Shown piece by piece: positions 6,540 to 13,594 of a stretch of DNA of 15,606 nt. The number at the start of each line of letters is the position of its first letter. Positions within the stretch are counted from its first letter, which is position 1. The stretch is from Reyranella sp. (GTDB lineage: Bacteria; Pseudomonadota; Alphaproteobacteria; Reyranellales; Reyranellaceae): NCBI GenBank assembly GCA_004296815.1, contig SCVT01000161.1:1-15606 (forward strand), read 5' to 3'. Made by a program: the position numbers and the translations under genes. The notes under the pieces were generated by a model that was not told the origin of the DNA, did no database searches, and saw only the letters and a program-made list of their open reading frames with translations.

Positions 6540-7356
6540 AGCCCTTGGCGCGCACGAATGCGCCGAAATCGGCCCGCTCCGGCACCGAATATTGCCGGGC
6601 CTTGTCCTCCGACCAGCCGTAGGCAGGATCCTCGCCGAACTTCTCCACGAAGCGCTGGGTCTTGTAGGGCTGGGTTTCGTTGCGGCGGCGGTCGTAGGCC
6701 GCGACCTTTTCGCGAAGCCCGGTCTCGTCGTAGCGGTCGCGGTGAATCGACACGTCGAGGCCGAGCCGCGGGCTCATGACGCCCTCGAAGGACGGCCACC
6801 CCACCCCCAGGCCGGCGACCGGGAAGACGTGGCTCGGCAGGCCGAGAATGTCGGCGACCTGGGCGGCATGGTTGCGGATCTGGCTGATCGGGCAGGTCCC
6901 CAGCCCCACCCGGTCGGCGGCGGCGATGAAGGTCGCCAGCACGATGCCGGCATCGACCGCGGCGTTGAAGAACGGGTCGAGATAGTCGTTCACGAACGGC
7001 CGGCCGCGCCATTCGAAGAGCAGCCGGTGGCGGCGGTTGTTGCCGCAGAAGACCAGCAGCGCCGGCCCCGCCTTGGCCCACGGGTTCTCCGGGATCAGCG
7101 CCTGCAGCTTCTCGCGCTGCGCCGGGTCCGTCACGATCACGATGTCGGCCTGCTGCAGGTCGCTCTTGGACGGTGCCGACAGCGCCACGGCGCACAGCGT
7201 ATCGAGCAGCGCCGGATCGAGCGGCTTGTCGGAATAGCGGCGCACGACGCGGCGGTTGGCCATCTCGGCCAGCACCTCGACACCTTTCGGGGCTTCCTTG
7301 AGCGCAGGCGCAGAACCGAACCGTGCCGTGAGCACGGACTTCAAACGATCGAGCAA
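6526..7356 (-). CDS. Nitroreductase family FMN-dependent oxidoreductase
   Basis: The 276-residue product has family marks: NRRVVRRYSDKPLD (34-47), LSAPSKSDLQQAD (59-71), a dimer/FMN region with NAAVDAGIVLATFIAAADRV (131-150) followed by GLGTCPISQI, and GLGVGWP (182-188). These proteins bind FMN as dimers and reduce nitroaromatics, quinones or flavins with NAD(P)H. The physiological substrate cannot be told. The first codon is TTG at 7356, supported by GAGGAGAG just upstream that overlaps the stop codon of the asmA-like gene. There is no suitable upstream ATG, because the preceding gene ends 10 bases before. The arrangement implies translational coupling with the AsmA-family gene. Confidence 0.9.
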   Translation of the reverse strand: MLDRLKSVLTARFGSAPALKEAPKGVEVLAEMANRRVVRRYSDKPLDPALLDTLCAVALSAPSKSDLQQADIVIVTDPAQREKLQALIPENPWAKAGPALLVFCGNNRRHRLLFEWRGRPFVNDYLDPFFNAAVDAGIVLATFIAAADRVGLGTCPISQIRNHAAQVADILGLPSHVFPVAGLGVGWPSFEGVMSPRLGLDVSIHRDRYDETGLREKVAAYDRRRNETQPYKTQRFVEKFGEDPAYGWSEDKARQYSVPERADFGAFVRAKGFKLD

Positions 7357-7360
7357 AGCT

Positions 7361-7368
7361 CTCTCCTC
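7361..7368 (-). promoter_or_regulatory. Ribosome binding site deciding the TTG start of the nitroreductase gene
   Basis: On the minus strand the sequence TGAGGAGAG contains both the TGA stop of the upstream AsmA-family gene (7369-7367) and the Shine-Dalgarno for the next gene. The TTG start follows about 6 bases after the GGAG core. Terminating ribosomes are well placed to reinitiate. Confidence 0.65.
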
Positions 7369-10300
7369 AGCGACCGAAGATGTTGGGGATCGGGATGTTG
7401 GGCACCAGCGAGCGTTGCTGTCCGCCCGGCTGCTGCTGGCCGCCGCCCGGCAGGATGTTGGAGACGCCCGGCAGGGTGCTGGCCATGCCCGGCGGATCCT
7501 TGGCGGTGCCGCGCGTCACGTTGAGCGAGGGCGACGAGGTCGGCCCGCGCGCCGTCGTGGTGAGGTAGGGCGCCGAGCCGTCCTCGGCGATGTAGAAGTT
7601 GACCGTCGTGTCGGTCGTCGAGGCCGTGAGATTGGTGCGCGTCGAGATGCGCGCCGTGGCGCGGTTGCCCTGCACCGTGAGACCACGGTCGCTGACGACG
7701 CCGCCCGCGATGTCGATGTGACCGCCGATCGGGCTGTCGTGGTTCACGAAGCGGTTGAGTACCAGGGCGATGGCATTGAGGAGATTGCCTGCGCCGACGC
7801 CGCCGCGCTGGCCCACCGCGCCCAGCACGCTGCCCAGCGTATTGTCGATCACGGTGCCGGCCGCGCCGGCCGCCGCGCCGCCCAGCACCTGCAACGCGCG
7901 GTCGGCGCCCACGAAGATGTGGCCGCCGAGCTGCGCACCGCCCGCCATGGAGCTCTTGATCTGCGCCGACGTGGTGCCGCCGCCCTTGATGTTGATGCCG
8001 TTGGCGTTCAGCCGCCCGTCGATCGTCACCTTCACGGCGCTGCCGAACTGGTTGCTGCCCGAGGTGCTGCGCAGCATGTCGCTGAGCGAGATGCCGTTGG
8101 CGTCGCCCTTGAAGTCGAAGGCGAGCGCGGGCCCGCTGCCGTTCACCACGCCCGACATCGCGAGCGACCCGCCGTAGAGAGAGCCCTTAAAATGCTGCAC
8201 GGTCAGCACGCCGTCTTTCAGCGTGGCCGCGAGGTCGGCATTGCCGATGCGCAGCGGCGCGCTGATCAGCGTGCCGGCCACCAGCTTCAGCGAGCCGTCG
8301 ACGCTGCGCAGCGGTTCGGTGTCGATCGGCTTGTTCGCCGCCGCCGGCTGGCCGCGCGCCGGCGCGCGGGCCGCGCCGCCACCGCTGCCGCCGATCCGGT
8401 CGAGGTCGAGCGTGCCGGCACGCAGGTCGGCGTTGATCGTGGTCCTGCCCGTGAGCCGCGCGTCGATCGAGCCCTCGAGCGTCTGGCCGTTCAGCGACAG
8501 GCTGCCCTTGTACGCGGCCGACTGCGGTGCGCCCTTGGCGGCGCCCGGCAATGCGAGCGTGCCGGTGGCCTTCACGGCGTGACCCATGGCGTTGACGCTG
8601 ATGTCGCGGAGCGTGAGCTGCTCGATCGAGCCCGCGACGCCGCCGCTGGCGGAGACCGCGCCGAGATCGGACGGGCCGGTCGTGCCCAGTACCTTGAGCA
8701 CGCGGCCCATGTCCGGCGCCTCGAAGTTGAAGGCGATGTCGGGCCGCGGCTGCGGCGCGGAGTAGTTCGCCACGGCGCCGCGCACCGCGAGCCGCGCGCC
8801 ACCCAGGTTCGCGACCTTGACGTCGTTGAGGCGGAGCGTGCTGCCCTGCAGCGCCACGTCGACGTCGATGCCCTGGATCGTCTCCTTGTTGTAGATGACC
8901 CGGTTCACCTTGGCCTTCAGGCCGACCGTCGGGCCGCCGACCGCCGGCTGCGCGGACGCGGCGGACGACGACGACGCGGCCGGCGCCGCTTGCTTCTGTT
9001 GCGCCGAGGCCGGCACCAGGAAGGAGTCGAGGTCGAGCGTATCGATATTGAGGCTGGTCACGATCGACAGCGGCACGCCGAAGGTCACGACCACGCCGCC
9101 GGTGCCCTTGAGATCGTCGAGCTCGAAGGCGGCGTCGCTCACCGTGACATTGCCGCCCGTCGAGGCCATGCGGCCCTTGAGGCTGAGCTTCTGCAGCTTG
9201 GAGGCCGGAACCGAGGAGGTGTCGACCTCGAGCCAGCCCAGAGTCTCGCGGAGCTTCGGCCCCGTGAGGCTGAAATCGCCGCTGACCTGCGGCCGCGCCG
9301 CATCGCCCGTCATGGTCGACCGCGCCTGCAGCACCATGTCGCCGGGCAGCGTGGCAGAGAGCTTCGGCACGGCGACCGCACCGCTCTTCGACTCGAGGTC
9401 GAGCACGATGTTGCGCACCGGCTTCTTGTTGTAGATCACCTCGCCGACCTCGAAGGCGAGCTTGGCGTCGACATCGCCCAGCAGGCTGCCGCTCGACTGG
9501 GCGGGTGCCGCAGCCGCCGGCCGGCCGGCCGCAGGAGGTGCCGCCGGAGCAGCGGTCGGCGCCGAGGCAGGAACAGGGGCGGCGGCCCGGTCCACGGCCG
9601 CCAGCCACTTGTCGAGGTCGAGCTTCGGCACCGCGACCTTGCCCTCGACGGCGAGCCTGGGCTTCAGCGTGACGGCCAGGTTGCCGGAACCGTTGTCCTG
9701 GCCCAGCGCGATCTTGAAGTTCTTGGCGGCAAAGGCCGTCTGCGACGCCTCGATGCCGCCGTCGAACAGGAACTTGCCGGCGAGCAGCGGCGGCAGGACG
9801 GGCTCGGGCTGGCCGCTCAGCCGGACCAGGGTGCCGATGAAGGTGGTGAGGGAGTCGGCCGACACCGAGGCGACACCCGCCACCTTGGCGGCCGGCCCGA
9901 GCTCGCTCAGCGTGCCCTTGAAGGTGAGCTTGCCGCCGCCGGCCTGGAGGGCCGTGTCGACGGTGTGCCCGTCGCTCTTCTTGGCGCCGACCGCCAGGTC
10001 GAGCTTGAGCGGCGAGCCGTTGATGGTGGCGCCGCCGGCCAGCGTATAGGGCCCGTCGATCGATCCGACCGAGGCCGAGAAGTTCGCCTTCTCCGCGACC
10101 ACGGAAAGGCCCGCCTTGGAGTCGCTGAAGATCAGCGTGCCGTTGTCGATGGTGAGCCGGCCGAGGGTGAGCGGCCGGGGCGTGCTGGGCTTCGGCGCCG
10201 CGGGCTTGGCTTCGGCGACCGACGGCGTGAACTCCCAGTTGGGCTTACCTTCGGCATTGATCTCGAGCACGATCTTGGGCTCGACGAGCGTCACCTCGCC

Positions 10301-10624
10301 GACCTCGATGTTGCCGCCGAGCAGGCCGAGCAGCGACGGCTTCACCGTCACCGACTTCACCTCGACCATGTTGGCGTTCTTCGAGCCGGCCACGTTGAAG
10401 AACTTCACGCCCTGGACCGAGACGGTCGGCGTCGGCAGCAGCGACAGCGAGATCGGGCCGTCGAGCACGAGCTCGCGGCCGGTCGCCATCTTGACCTGCG
10501 AGACGATCAGCGGCTTGTACGAATTCACATCGATGAAGAAGGGCGCCGCGGCCAGCGCCACGATGACCAGACCAACGAAGCCGCCACCGCCGATCAACAG
10601 CTTCTTGCGTGCACCTGGGGTCAT
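7367..10624 (-). CDS. AsmA family envelope protein
   Basis: The 1085-residue product is anchored by one N-terminal membrane segment (about 9-30, after GARKK). The AsmA N-terminal region follows: FFIDVNSYKPLIVSQVKMAT, GRELVLDGPISLSLLPTPTV, then VGEVTLVEPKIVLEINAEGK with PNWEF. Long repetitive beta-rich stretches follow, with Ala/Pro-rich linkers at about 347-378 and again near the middle (AAPAASSSSAASAQPA). The AsmA-type C-terminal region includes SDMLRSTSG, the INIKGGGTTSAQIKSSMAGG stretch and DIAGGVVSDRGLTVQGNRA. The end, from PGGGQQQPGGQQ to PNIPIPNIFGR, is low complexity. AsmA-like proteins span the periplasm and are implicated in phospholipid transport and outer-membrane assembly; the specific role here is not known. 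AAGGAG lies 6 bases before ATG 10624. The nitroreductase gene follows 10 bases after the stop. Confidence 0.92.
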   Translation of the reverse strand: MTPGARKKLLIGGGGFVGLVIVALAAAPFFIDVNSYKPLIVSQVKMATGRELVLDGPISLSLLPTPTVSVQGVKFFNVAGSKNANMVEVKSVTVKPSLLGLLGGNIEVGEVTLVEPKIVLEINAEGKPNWEFTPSVAEAKPAAPKPSTPRPLTLGRLTIDNGTLIFSDSKAGLSVVAEKANFSASVGSIDGPYTLAGGATINGSPLKLDLAVGAKKSDGHTVDTALQAGGGKLTFKGTLSELGPAAKVAGVASVSADSLTTFIGTLVRLSGQPEPVLPPLLAGKFLFDGGIEASQTAFAAKNFKIALGQDNGSGNLAVTLKPRLAVEGKVAVPKLDLDKWLAAVDRAAAPVPASAPTAAPAAPPAAGRPAAAAPAQSSGSLLGDVDAKLAFEVGEVIYNKKPVRNIVLDLESKSGAVAVPKLSATLPGDMVLQARSTMTGDAARPQVSGDFSLTGPKLRETLGWLEVDTSSVPASKLQKLSLKGRMASTGGNVTVSDAAFELDDLKGTGGVVVTFGVPLSIVTSLNIDTLDLDSFLVPASAQQKQAAPAASSSSAASAQPAVGGPTVGLKAKVNRVIYNKETIQGIDVDVALQGSTLRLNDVKVANLGGARLAVRGAVANYSAPQPRPDIAFNFEAPDMGRVLKVLGTTGPSDLGAVSASGGVAGSIEQLTLRDISVNAMGHAVKATGTLALPGAAKGAPQSAAYKGSLSLNGQTLEGSIDARLTGRTTINADLRAGTLDLDRIGGSGGGAARAPARGQPAAANKPIDTEPLRSVDGSLKLVAGTLISAPLRIGNADLAATLKDGVLTVQHFKGSLYGGSLAMSGVVNGSGPALAFDFKGDANGISLSDMLRSTSGSNQFGSAVKVTIDGRLNANGINIKGGGTTSAQIKSSMAGGAQLGGHIFVGADRALQVLGGAAAGAAGTVIDNTLGSVLGAVGQRGGVGAGNLLNAIALVLNRFVNHDSPIGGHIDIAGGVVSDRGLTVQGNRATARISTRTNLTASTTDTTVNFYIAEDGSAPYLTTTARGPTSSPSLNVTRGTAKDPPGMASTLPGVSNILPGGGQQQPGGQQRSLVPNIPIPNIFGR

Positions 10625-10700
10625 GGGATGCTCCTTCGGACTGGCCGAAAGACTAGCGCATCGACTGCAGTCACGGCATAGAGAAAATAGAGACAGTCAC

Positions 10701-10919
10701 ATGGCAGACATCGTCAACCTGCGACGCGCTCGCAAGGACAGAGCGCGACGCGACCGCGAGACGGAAGCCGACGCGAACCGCCGCCGCTTCGGCCGCACGC
10801 GCGCCGAGAAGTCGGCCGACGAGGACGCCGCCCGCCGCGCCGAGGCCGCCCACGCTGCGACGCGCCTCGATCCCGAAAAGCCCGATCCCGAAAAGCCCGA
10901 TCCAGAAAAGAAGGACTGA
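10701..10919 (+). CDS. DUF4169 family protein with C-terminal DPEKP repeat
   Basis: The 72-residue product starts MADIVNLRRARKDRARRDRE and continues NRRRFGRTRAEKSADEDAAR, the pattern I recognise as DUF4169, a very charged alphaproteobacterial family without known function. It is probably helical and cytoplasmic. Its C-terminus carries three near-exact five-residue units (DPEKP, DPEKP, DPEKK) in place of the usual short tail. ATG 10701 gives the family's usual MAxIVNLRRARK start. An AATAGAGA stretch upstream may serve as a poor ribosome site. The gene is divergent from the AsmA-family gene (76-base gap) and convergent with the HxlR regulator, with 6 bases between the stops. The protein is too short and biased for certainty, but the start motif is distinctive. 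Confidence 0.83.
   Translation: MADIVNLRRARKDRARRDRETEADANRRRFGRTRAEKSADEDAARRAEAAHAATRLDPEKPDPEKPDPEKKD
10869..10913 (+). repeat. Three 15-bp tandem units inside the DUF4169 gene
   Basis: GATCCCGAAAAGCCC occurs at 10869-10883 and identically at 10884-10898. A diverged third copy, GATCCAGAAAAGAAG, is at 10899-10913. The unit length is a multiple of three, so copy changes keep the frame and would only lengthen or shorten the DPEKP tail. Two identical neighbouring copies suggest recent slippage. Confidence 0.9.
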
Positions 10920-10925
10920 CCGCGG

Positions 10926-11432
10926 CTAGCGCGCCGGCCGGTTGATCGCCAGCCGCTCGAAGAAGGAGCGCGTGTTCTGGTCGGCGCCGGGACCCGCCAC
11001 GGCGCGCACGTTGGTGAGTTCGAGCCGCCGGCCGCTTTCGGCGTCGATCAGCACCGGATCGAGCGGCTTGCCGTCCGAGCCGTTGACCAGGTCCATCGGC
11101 CTGCCGTCGCGCGCCGCGGTGCCGAAGCGGTCGCCCCATTGCTTCAGGCCGACGATCACCGTGAAGAGCGCCGCGCCCTTCTCGGTCAGGCGGTATTCAT
11201 GGCGCAACGGCCGCTGGCGGTAGGCGGTCTTGCGGAACACGCCGGCCTCGACGAGCTTCTTCAGCCGCGCCGTCAGCACGTTGCGCGCGATGCCGAGATT
11301 CTCCTGAAAGTCGTCGAAGCGGCGCACGCCGTAGAAGGCGTCGCGCACGATGAGCAAAGTCCACGGCTCGCCGACGACGTCGAGCGCCGAGGCGATGGAA
11401 CAGTTCATCTGCTCGTAGGAGGTGCGCCGCAT
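10926..11432 (-). CDS. HxlR-type winged helix-turn-helix transcriptional regulator
   Basis: The 168-residue product matches the HxlR pattern: C11 followed by IASALDVVGEPWTLLIVRDA (13-32), then a winged helix with the recognition part NLGIARNVLTARLKKLVEAG (45-64) and the wing LRHEYRLTEKG (76-86). HxlR proteins are dimeric regulators, some sensing electrophiles through the conserved cysteine; that C11 acts this way here is inference. The C-terminal part (about 105-168) extends beyond the usual 110-130-residue core. The start codon has only a weak AGG upstream. The gene lies 36 bases after nhaA on the same strand with no terminator seen, so it may be read through from nhaA. Confidence 0.9.
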   Translation of the reverse strand: MRRTSYEQMNCSIASALDVVGEPWTLLIVRDAFYGVRRFDDFQENLGIARNVLTARLKKLVEAGVFRKTAYRQRPLRHEYRLTEKGAALFTVIVGLKQWGDRFGTAARDGRPMDLVNGSDGKPLDPVLIDAESGRRLELTNVRAVAGPGADQNTRSFFERLAINRPAR

Positions 11433-11468
11433 GGCGGGAACCTATCGCCGGTGACGGAGCCGCGCAAT

Positions 11469-12638
11469 CTACCGCGATGCAGGGCTCGGACGGAGCAAAA
11501 CAAGGTATCCGACCACCGCCGAAAGAATCGAACCCGCCAGCACGCCGAGCCGCACCTGCGCCTCGAAACGCGGATCGTGGAAGGCGAGCGTGCCGATGAA
11601 CAGGCTCATGGTGAAGCCGATGCCGCCCAGGATCGCCACGCCCCACAATGTGCGCCACGAGCCGCCCGCCGGCATGGCCGCGACACCGAGCGCGATCAGC
11701 AGCCCCGCCCCCAGCACAATGCCGACCTGCTTGCCGACGAAGAGCCCGGCCAGGATGCCGAGCGGCACGGGCTCGACGAGCGTCGAGAGCGAGAGGTCTC
11801 CGAGCGACAGGCCGGCGTTGGCGAAGGCGAAGACCGGCATGATCAGCCAGGCCGACCACGGCTTCAGCGCATGCTCGAGATGGATCGCCGGCCGCTTGTC
11901 GTCCGGGACGCCCGGTGCCTTGAGCGGGATGAACATGGCGAGCACGACGCCCGCCAGGGTCGCGTGCACGCCCGACTGCAGGACCGACACCCAGAGGCCG
12001 GCGCCGAGCACCGCGTAAGGTCCGATGCGGAGCACGCCGCGCGCGTTGAGGATCGCGAGGCCTGCGATGAACAGGCCTGCGAAGGCCAGCGCCGTCGTCG
12101 AGAGGTTGCTGGTGTAGAAGATCGCGATGATCACGATGGCGCCGAGATCGTCGACGATCGCCAGCGTCGTCAGGAAGACCTTGAGCGAGAGCGGCACCCG
12201 GCTGCCGAGTGCGGCCAGCACGCCCAGCGAGAAGGCGATGTCGGTGGCAGCCGGGATCGCCCAGCCGTGCAGCGCGACGGGATCCTTCCAGTTGAGGGCG
12301 GCGTAGACGAGGGCCGGCACGACCATGCCGCCCAGCGCCGCGGCGATGGGCAGTGCAACCTGCGAGGGCCGCGACAGCTCGCCCTCGACGACCTCGCGCT
12401 TGATCTCGAGCCCGACCAGCAGGAAGAAGCCCGCCATCAGCCCGTCGTTGATCCAGAGCAGCAGCGGCTTGGAGAGGCCGACCGTGCCGTACTGGATCGT
12501 CAGCTTCTGGTCGAGCAGGCCCTTGATGTCGCCGGCGAGCGGCGAGTTGGCCAGGACAAGGGCGAGCACGGCGGCGCCCAGCAGCGGCAGCGCCGAGGCC
12601 GCCTCGCTGTCGATGAACGCGCGGAACCTGCCGACCAT
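11469..12638 (-). CDS. nhaA: Na+/H+ antiporter NhaA
   Basis: Inner-membrane electrogenic sodium/proton antiporter for sodium and pH homeostasis. The 389-residue product has the usual size. Key residues fall almost at E. coli numbering: D133 in AIPAATDIAFSLG and D163-D164 in LAIVDDLGAI, with K303 in GLFVGKQVGI matching the E. coli lysine at 300. Other conserved stretches are LLVGLEIKREVVEGELS (74-90), FAFANAGLSL (270-279) and GIGFTMSLFIGTLAF near the end. Twelve membrane segments are expected. I chose ATG 12638: it begins the family-like MVGRFRAFIDSEAASALPLL and has GGGGGAG just upstream. The frame is open back to 12824, but those residues overlap the Bax-inhibitor gene and are not membrane-like. 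The terminator of the preceding gene sits directly before the start, so nhaA needs its own promoter or readthrough. Confidence 0.95.
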   Translation of the reverse strand: MVGRFRAFIDSEAASALPLLGAAVLALVLANSPLAGDIKGLLDQKLTIQYGTVGLSKPLLLWINDGLMAGFFLLVGLEIKREVVEGELSRPSQVALPIAAALGGMVVPALVYAALNWKDPVALHGWAIPAATDIAFSLGVLAALGSRVPLSLKVFLTTLAIVDDLGAIVIIAIFYTSNLSTTALAFAGLFIAGLAILNARGVLRIGPYAVLGAGLWVSVLQSGVHATLAGVVLAMFIPLKAPGVPDDKRPAIHLEHALKPWSAWLIMPVFAFANAGLSLGDLSLSTLVEPVPLGILAGLFVGKQVGIVLGAGLLIALGVAAMPAGGSWRTLWGVAILGGIGFTMSLFIGTLAFHDPRFEAQVRLGVLAGSILSAVVGYLVLLRPSPASR

Positions 12639-12652
12639 CCGCTCCCCCAATG

Positions 12653-12681
12653 AAAAACGCCCGGGTCTTTCGACCCGGGCG
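12653..12681 (-). terminator. Rho-independent terminator after the Bax-inhibitor-1 gene
   Basis: CGCCCGGGTC (12658-12667) pairs perfectly with GACCCGGGCG (12672-12681): a 10-bp stem with a 4-base loop, which reads GAAA on the minus strand. On the minus strand the stem is followed by TTTTT (12657-12653). It ends the message of the gene at 12710-13459. The nhaA ribosome site begins only about 9 bases further on. Confidence 0.87.
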
Positions 12682-12709
12682 CTTCTTAGACCGTAATGGC
12701 CGGTTCCGG

Positions 12710-13459
12710 CTACTCGCGCTCCTGACCCAGGAAGCTCATGAGGAACTGGAAGAGGTTCACGAAGTCGAGGTACAGGCTCAGCGCGCCGAAGATGGCGACC
12801 TTCTCCTGCACGTCGGTGCCCCACGCCTCGGCATACTGTTCCTTGATCCTCTGGGTGTCGTAGGCGATCAGCGCCGAGAAGATCAGCACGCCCGCGGCCG
12901 AGATGATGAAGCTCATCGTGCCCGACGGCCAGATCATGTTGACGAGACCGGCCAGGATGAGGCCGATCAGGCCCATGAACAGGAACTTGCCCATCGCCGT
13001 GAGGTCACGCTTCGTCGTGTAGCCGTAGAGGCTGAGCGCGCCGAAGGCGGCGGCCGTCACGAAGAAGGTGCGCGCGACGCTGGCGCCGGTGTAGCGGAAC
13101 AGCAGCAGCGACAGGCTGACGCCCATCAGTGCGGTGACCGCCCAGTAGACCGCCTGCACCGCGCCGGTGCTCATCGAGGCCGCGCGGAACGAGACGAGCA
13201 GCAGCAGGCCGAGCGGTGCCAGGATCGCGACCCAGCCCAGCGCGTTCAGGCCAGTGACGTACCCTCCCTGCACCTGGAAGAACAGGCCGGCGAGTTCCGG
13301 CGAGCTGAACAGGCCGAACGCCACGATGCCCGACAGGGCAAGGCCCGAGGCCATGTAGTTGTAGACGCGCACCATGTGGGCGCGCAGACCGACATCGAAC
13401 GACGCCTGGTCGGCGATCGTGCCGGCGCGGTTGAAGGTGTCGAAGTTCGGATTTGCCAT
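12710..13459 (-). CDS. Bax inhibitor-1/YccA family integral membrane protein
   Basis: The 249-residue product has seven hydrophobic segments (about 33-51, 72-92, 101-121, 127-146, 155-175, 181-200, 222-245). Hallmarks are GLRAHMVRVYNYMASGLALS (24-43), LIGLILAGLVNMI (164-176), ALIAYDTQRIKEQY (196-209) with D201, and SLYLDFVNLFQFLM (228-241). Bacterial members such as YetJ are pH-sensitive calcium leak channels, and E. coli YccA modulates the FtsH protease. Which role applies here is not visible. GGAGG lies 11 bases before ATG 13459, a long but usable spacing. The 135 bases upstream to the ABC permease stop hold a bulged hairpin (about 13479-13498) and a possible weak promoter. A clear terminator follows the gene. 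Confidence 0.93.
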   Translation of the reverse strand: MANPNFDTFNRAGTIADQASFDVGLRAHMVRVYNYMASGLALSGIVAFGLFSSPELAGLFFQVQGGYVTGLNALGWVAILAPLGLLLLVSFRAASMSTGAVQAVYWAVTALMGVSLSLLLFRYTGASVARTFFVTAAAFGALSLYGYTTKRDLTAMGKFLFMGLIGLILAGLVNMIWPSGTMSFIISAAGVLIFSALIAYDTQRIKEQYAEAWGTDVQEKVAIFGALSLYLDFVNLFQFLMSFLGQERE

Positions 13460-13594
13460 CTGCTTTCAAGCCTCCAAGGGGGCCTCGTTCACCGAGCCCC
13501 TTCGCCGGGTAATTTGGGGTCGCAGCCCGTCTGAATCAATAGGGTTCGCGCCATGCGAAATTCCAATTTAGCGGTCGGCAGGGGAATAAATCCG

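Noticed and set aside
7256..10681. Plus-strand ORF of over 1100 codons opposite the AsmA-family gene
   Set aside because: Extreme Arg/Ala/His composition and no recognisable domain; it mirrors the codon pattern of the AsmA-family gene.
12639..12824. Upstream extension of NhaA
   Set aside because: It overlaps the Bax-inhibitor gene and its terminator, is not membrane-like, and ATG 12638 has its own ribosome site.
13510..13539. TTGATT/AAATTA as a promoter for the Bax-inhibitor-1 gene
   Set aside because: Spacing is 18 but the -10 box matches the consensus poorly; not strong enough to annotate.
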